Source: Mytilus californianus
Taxonomy: Eukaryota; Mollusca; Bivalvia; Mytilida; Mytilidae
Length of the DNA: 64,000 bases
NCBI RefSeq assembly: GCF_021869535.1
Contig: NW_026262668.1
Span: forward strand, 15,050,348 to 15,114,347
Reading direction: 5' to 3'
The position numbers were made by a program, and so were the translations under genes. Under the pieces are notes generated by a model. It was not told the DNA's origin. It made no database searches and saw only the letters and a list, made by a program, of their open reading frames with translations. This document shows, in pieces, positions 60,132 through 64,000 of this stretch; position 1 is the first letter of the stretch; every line of letters begins with the position of its first letter.

Positions 60132-61850
60132 GATAATAAAACAGTTTGACTCGAGGTCATGGTGTTTAAATTAGCTAATTAGGCAAAAATATATAGGAGA
60201 ATATGAGCATTTAAAAGGACACACATGCCAATTAGTGTTGTTACAAGTCTGAATGAAATAAAGAAGGTCAGCTTTTAACTGATTTTAAGCCTGGTACCAA
60301 AAAATGATTAGTATATTATTGGCCTCTAAACAGACAAAATGGGAGAAAACGCATCCTTGCTGACATCTTTGTCATTTGGCCTTTGGTGTATAGTTGTCGC
60401 ATAGGCATTCACTCATAAATCTCCTTATTTTTATGTTTACAATGTAAAGACTAGAAAAGTTCCGAAGAAGCATTGTTACCAGAAACAAAACAAAAAAAAC
60501 GTTTAAAATCATTAGATCCATACACTACAGAAACGAACATTAAAGCTAAATCCACAAAGGCACGTGTATGATTACACAATTAAGAACATTTGAACCTTTA
60601 TATGATTGTCTTTAGAACTTTTTAGATTTTTTGCTTTGAGAAATAACACTTTTAATATGATGAAAGTCCAATTGATATACTTAAAAGAACTTTTAAGACT
60701 TTTGTTTTCAATTTTTAATAAATTTAAATTAGCTTAAGACCTACCAATTCGCATAGCTGTTGGTTACAATTTTCACAAAATACAAGTACTCCAGATTTGT
60801 TAAACTTTAAATCAAACATGAAAAATTAAAGAAGAAAACAGTTGAGGTTGATTTTGAGAAAATCGGCTGTTGAAAATTAACAGGACGAAATTTCTTGATA
60901 TTTGATAATTCATCAATGTGAATCAAGAGAATGAACGCTGTTAATGAGACAGCTAATAGACGTAAAAAAGATCCAAAGGACATCTAGAAGTCAAATATAC
61001 GGATATCAACAAAATTCAAATGTCAAGCTCTACATCGCCCCGAGTCTAGACAACGAGTGAATAAATGCACTAGAACCCAAATGACATAAACATTAAGATA
61101 AAACTAAACACAACTTTTGACGAGATTCCTGAATTTAGATAGGCATGTGAACATAATGGCGAATTAAAGCAACTTTTAAAACGTACAGATAAAACAATCA
61201 GTAAACTAATAGAATAAAATAATAGAAACACAAGTACAGGCAACACATATGCTGACAGTCACTGAAACTTTTGCCGTACAATATTGTAATATCGGCGGGT
61301 GAACTTCGGAGAAGATTTCATACAGAAACGTCATACAAAGTGTACGAAGACATAAATGTCTTAACGAAATGCTCGGGGAACTTTGTACAGAACTTTAATA
61401 CAGGAAAGAAAAAGAAACATTTAGTCTTGTTTCAAACTATAAATTAACGAATAACTGTTATTCCTAGTTAATAACAGAGGCAATGGTTTCACAACAGCAT
61501 TATACTTATAACCTTTTATCGTTGGTTTATTTTGTATTTTTACAGGGTCATGGCTGTTAACTACATTGTCATTGCCTTGCTAATTGTCCCAGTGATATCT
61601 CAAGGTAATAAATAATCCACACAAGACAGTTTCTACAATTTAAGTTAAATAATGGACAAATACCTTTATTAGCATAAACGATTAAGTTGTGATAATAAAA
61701 CAGTTTGACTGGAGGTCATAGTATTAAGATGAGCTAATAAGGCGGAAATCCATGGAGTGCCAAATTTGAACGTCTACAATGAAAAACTTATTAGTTAGTG
61801 TTGTTATATTACCAGGTCAACCAAACCTGAATGCTTCGATAATTTGATAT
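60132..61850 (+). repeat. Direct repeats flanking the copy 2 signal exon
   Basis: GTGATAATAAAACAGTTTGA occurs at about 60132 and about 61690. It is followed in both by GAGGTCAT and AGCTAAT(T/A)AGGC, and further on by TTAGTGTTGTTA. The two copies of about 130 bp lie on either side of the exon 61546-61604. Confidence -1.
61546..61604 (+). CDS. Signal-peptide exon, copy 2
   Basis: Acceptor TTTTTACAG ends at 61545, four UTR bases precede ATG at 61550, and the donor is CAAG|GTAATA. The sequence ALLIVPV is shared with copy 1 in the same place. Confidence -1.
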
Positions 61851-64000
61851 CTGTGGATATAGGGTATCCACCCATGACACAAAATCAGTGAGTGTACAGC
61901 AAAAAACACACAAAGAGCAAAGGAACAGCGCTTTTATTGCTGTTCTTTATCTTAAAGTCACAGTGATGCTTTCAACACAGAGTAAAAAAACTCTCACCTC
62001 ATTGCAAGTTTAAGACGGCCCATAGCACCGGCTTGAGCGGAATTCTTTGCAAAAATAATTTGGATATACTTTGTAAGATGTAACACCACCAAATCGGGCC
62101 CGGTCAAAAAAGAGCATACTGGAAAGTAGTTCATATTTTAAACAAAATAGTCACTACGCATAGGTGTAAATATAAAACTATGTAGAATATATTTTAGTAA
62201 TTAAGGTATCAGATGAAAGGAGAGGGACTGGTGATCCTTGTAGAACACTGATAATTTTGAATAATACAAAAATGTATGAATGAATTCTAAAATTAAGGGC
62301 ATATATGGATATAAGAAGATATATGGCCTGTTTTTCAGATATGAAATACCTGATTTGGTGTATCCAAAATTCCGGTAACCAGTAGTGTCAGATGTATAAA
62401 TAACGGTAAATTGATTCCGCCCCAAACATGTTTAGAAGTAAAAAAAATAACGTGGATAGGAATGAGGGCCAAGAATAGGTGGTGCGCGTCTTATTGAAAT
62501 TTTAGTTACCTTTTATAGCTTAAAAAGGGCAACACCGTGAACAAAATGATACGGCCGCAGAATGTAGACACAACTGAGTTTAACAAGTGTTCTTGATATT
62601 TGAGTGTGGACACAGAAACCATTGTGTCTGCTGACGCACCACACATTAACACAAACAAATAACTGCACAATATCTTCCATTGGCAAGGGTAAGATTGAAT
62701 TTTGACCTTGCAACTCAATTAAAGTATATAGGAAGCTGACACTGGATAAATGATACAACAGTTTATTTCATTAAATCTATATAAATATCCATCCCCTTAA
62801 ACAAAAACAAAAAACAACAAAATGAATAGATAAAAAATAAATTAAAAAAAAACCAAAGTAACAACAATAAAAGACAAAGAAAACTACAGCATTTCTTTTA
62901 CAGTGCCTCCTGGTGCGCCGGTAATCACTGGACCACAGGTTATTGTGAAGGGTGACCAGGTCTCTCTGACCTGTACTGTAACTGGAGGTTCACCTACACC
63001 AACTGTCACGTGGTTACGCGACAGTATAGTAATTGATTCATCATCATCAACCGCTGGAAATACAGTAACAAACACGTATTCATTCACCGCTTCTGACGCT
63101 GAACATCTCGCAGTTTTCGAATGTCAGTCCGAAAATGGTGTTTTACAGAATCCATTGTCTAGAACTAAATTCGTGGAAGTCTATAGTAAGTATGAATATT
63201 TTATTTCCACTATTTAGCCCGTCATTCAACAATCGTTTCCAACAAAATTAAATGTAAATCAAAGCATTTCAGCATCTCAAAAGTATGGTGGCATATATAT
63301 GCCCCTACTAGTCACTTAGTTAAGTCGTCTTAATTAGCTAAATAAGTCGACTTGTCTGTCAGTAAATTAAGTCTACTTGTCAGATAATAAAATGAAACCA
63401 TTTTGTAGAAAATAAAAAAATCTTTTAGCGTTTTTGCCAATTTCATGACATGTAAAAACAGACTTATATATCTGAAAACTGCACTTAACTAAGTGACAAG
63501 TAGACTTGTGTTATCCGACAAGTCGATTTATGTATGTGTCAAGTGTACTTGTGTATATGACAAGTCGATTTATATATTTGACAAGATACACAAGTTCACT
63601 TGTCAAATATAGTACACAAGTCGACTTGTCAGATACACTAGTCGACTTGTCAGATGTACATGTTGATTTGTCAGATACACAAGTACACTTGTCAGATACA
63701 CTAATAGACTTGTCAGATAACACAAGTCTAATTGTCAATCAAGTCTACATGTCACTTAATTAGGTCTACTTGTCACTTAGTTAAGTGCACTTGTAATATA
63801 TATAAGTCTGTTTTTATATGTCATAAAATGGGCGAAAACGCTAAAAGATGTTTTAATTTTCTACAAAACAGTTTCATTTTATTATCTGACAAGTATACTT
63901 AACTAAGTGATAAGTAGACTAAATTAACTGACAAGTCGACTTATTTAGCTAATTAAGACGACTTAACTAAGTGACAAGTAGGGGCAGATATATACCACCA
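61550..64000 (+). CDS. Ig-AChBP family gene, copy 2, partial (continues past the window)
   Basis: Two coding exons are inside the window: 61550-61604 (signal peptide MAVNYIVIALLIVPVISQ) and 62904-63185 (first Ig domain). They join in phase 1 like those of copy 1, and both have exactly the same lengths as the copy 1 exons. The Ig domain has the cysteines in LTCTVTGG and VFECQSENG and the tryptophan in VTWLRD. Identity to copy 1 is high around SRTKF and PTPTV and lower in the middle (SSSSTAGNTVTNTYSF). The remaining exons, including any ligand-binding domain, would lie to the right of the window, so the full architecture is inferred from copy 1. Confidence -1.
62904..63185 (+). CDS. Ig domain 1 exon, copy 2
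   Basis: Acceptor TTCTTTTACAG, donor CTATA|GTAAGT, 282 nt, phase 1-1. It encodes VPPGAPVITGP at the start and SRTKFVEVY at the end, with the same Ig hallmarks as 15763-16044. Confidence -1.
63286..64000. mobile_element. Foldback element with ACTTGTCAGATACAC core, 100 bp after Ig exon of copy 2
   Basis: The left end TGGTGGCATATATATGCCCC pairs with the right end at 63980-64000 (ATATATACCACCA). Arms of about 200 bp include TAGTTAAGTCGTCTTAATTA, AGTCGACTTGTC and CTTTTAGCGTTTTTGCC and their complements. The core (63500-63780) is a run of about 20-bp units such as GTCAGATACACAAGTCGACT. The right end coincides with the window edge. Confidence -1.

Noticed and set aside
1-64000. tRNA, rRNA or snRNA genes
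   Set aside because: I looked for tRNA A/B box pairs and cloverleaf stems by eye and saw none convincing; a covariance-model scan would be needed to exclude divergent ones.

Overview
The window looks like nuclear DNA from a bivalve mollusc, most likely a marine mussel. This is inferred from the AT-rich, intron-rich layout, the very dense young repeats, the repeat families recognised by eye, and a molluscan-type acetylcholine-binding domain. No prokaryotic features, tRNA or rRNA genes or CRISPR arrays were seen.

The main gene is on the + strand (coding 14817-35195, probable promoter and 5' UTR exon near 8892-8989). Seven coding exons join in frame with canonical GT/AG sites. They encode a predicted secreted protein of 521 residues: a signal peptide, three immunoglobulin domains (one exon each, all phase 1-1), and a soluble nicotinic-receptor-type ligand-binding domain that stops where the first membrane helix would begin. 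This Ig-Ig-Ig-AChBP architecture is the most interesting item here. A second copy starts about 47 kb downstream (promoter/UTR near 56784-56894, signal-peptide exon 61546-61604, first Ig exon 62904-63185) and runs off the right edge. The two copies share exon lengths, phases and a promoter block, so this is a tandem gene family.

Left flank (1-4300): two broken, transposon-related genes in convergent orientation. One is a PHD-finger gene on + with frameshifts and a repeat inserted in the zinc finger. The other is a P-element/THAP-type transposase on - with a nonsense codon and a damaged splice site.

The rest is repeats. There is a 3.6 kb foldback element with roughly 650-bp arms inside the UTR intron of gene 1. 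Several elements have tandem-repeat cores of about 145-190 bp; four of them share GTCGAG/GTCTCGC-type heads and GGCGAGAC tails. There are many long-hairpin elements and terminal-inverted-repeat MITEs, a 5'-truncated LINE with reverse transcriptase (40795-42990, -), two LINE 3' fragments, a degenerate reverse transcriptase of a second type (38755-39410, -), and several minisatellites. Several repeats lie against exons or splice sites: a five-fold repeated splice donor after exon 6, a foldback element 100 bp after the first Ig exon of copy 2, and a recent 439-bp duplication just upstream of the copy 2 promoter.

Stretches not listed below (for example 14000-14800, 20000-21200, 22000-22800, 24000-25000, 35500-35790, 42990-43580, 46530-47560, 49550-50240, 52010-53550, 57000-58970, 59740-61540) are AT-rich intronic or intergenic DNA in which I see no supportable gene.
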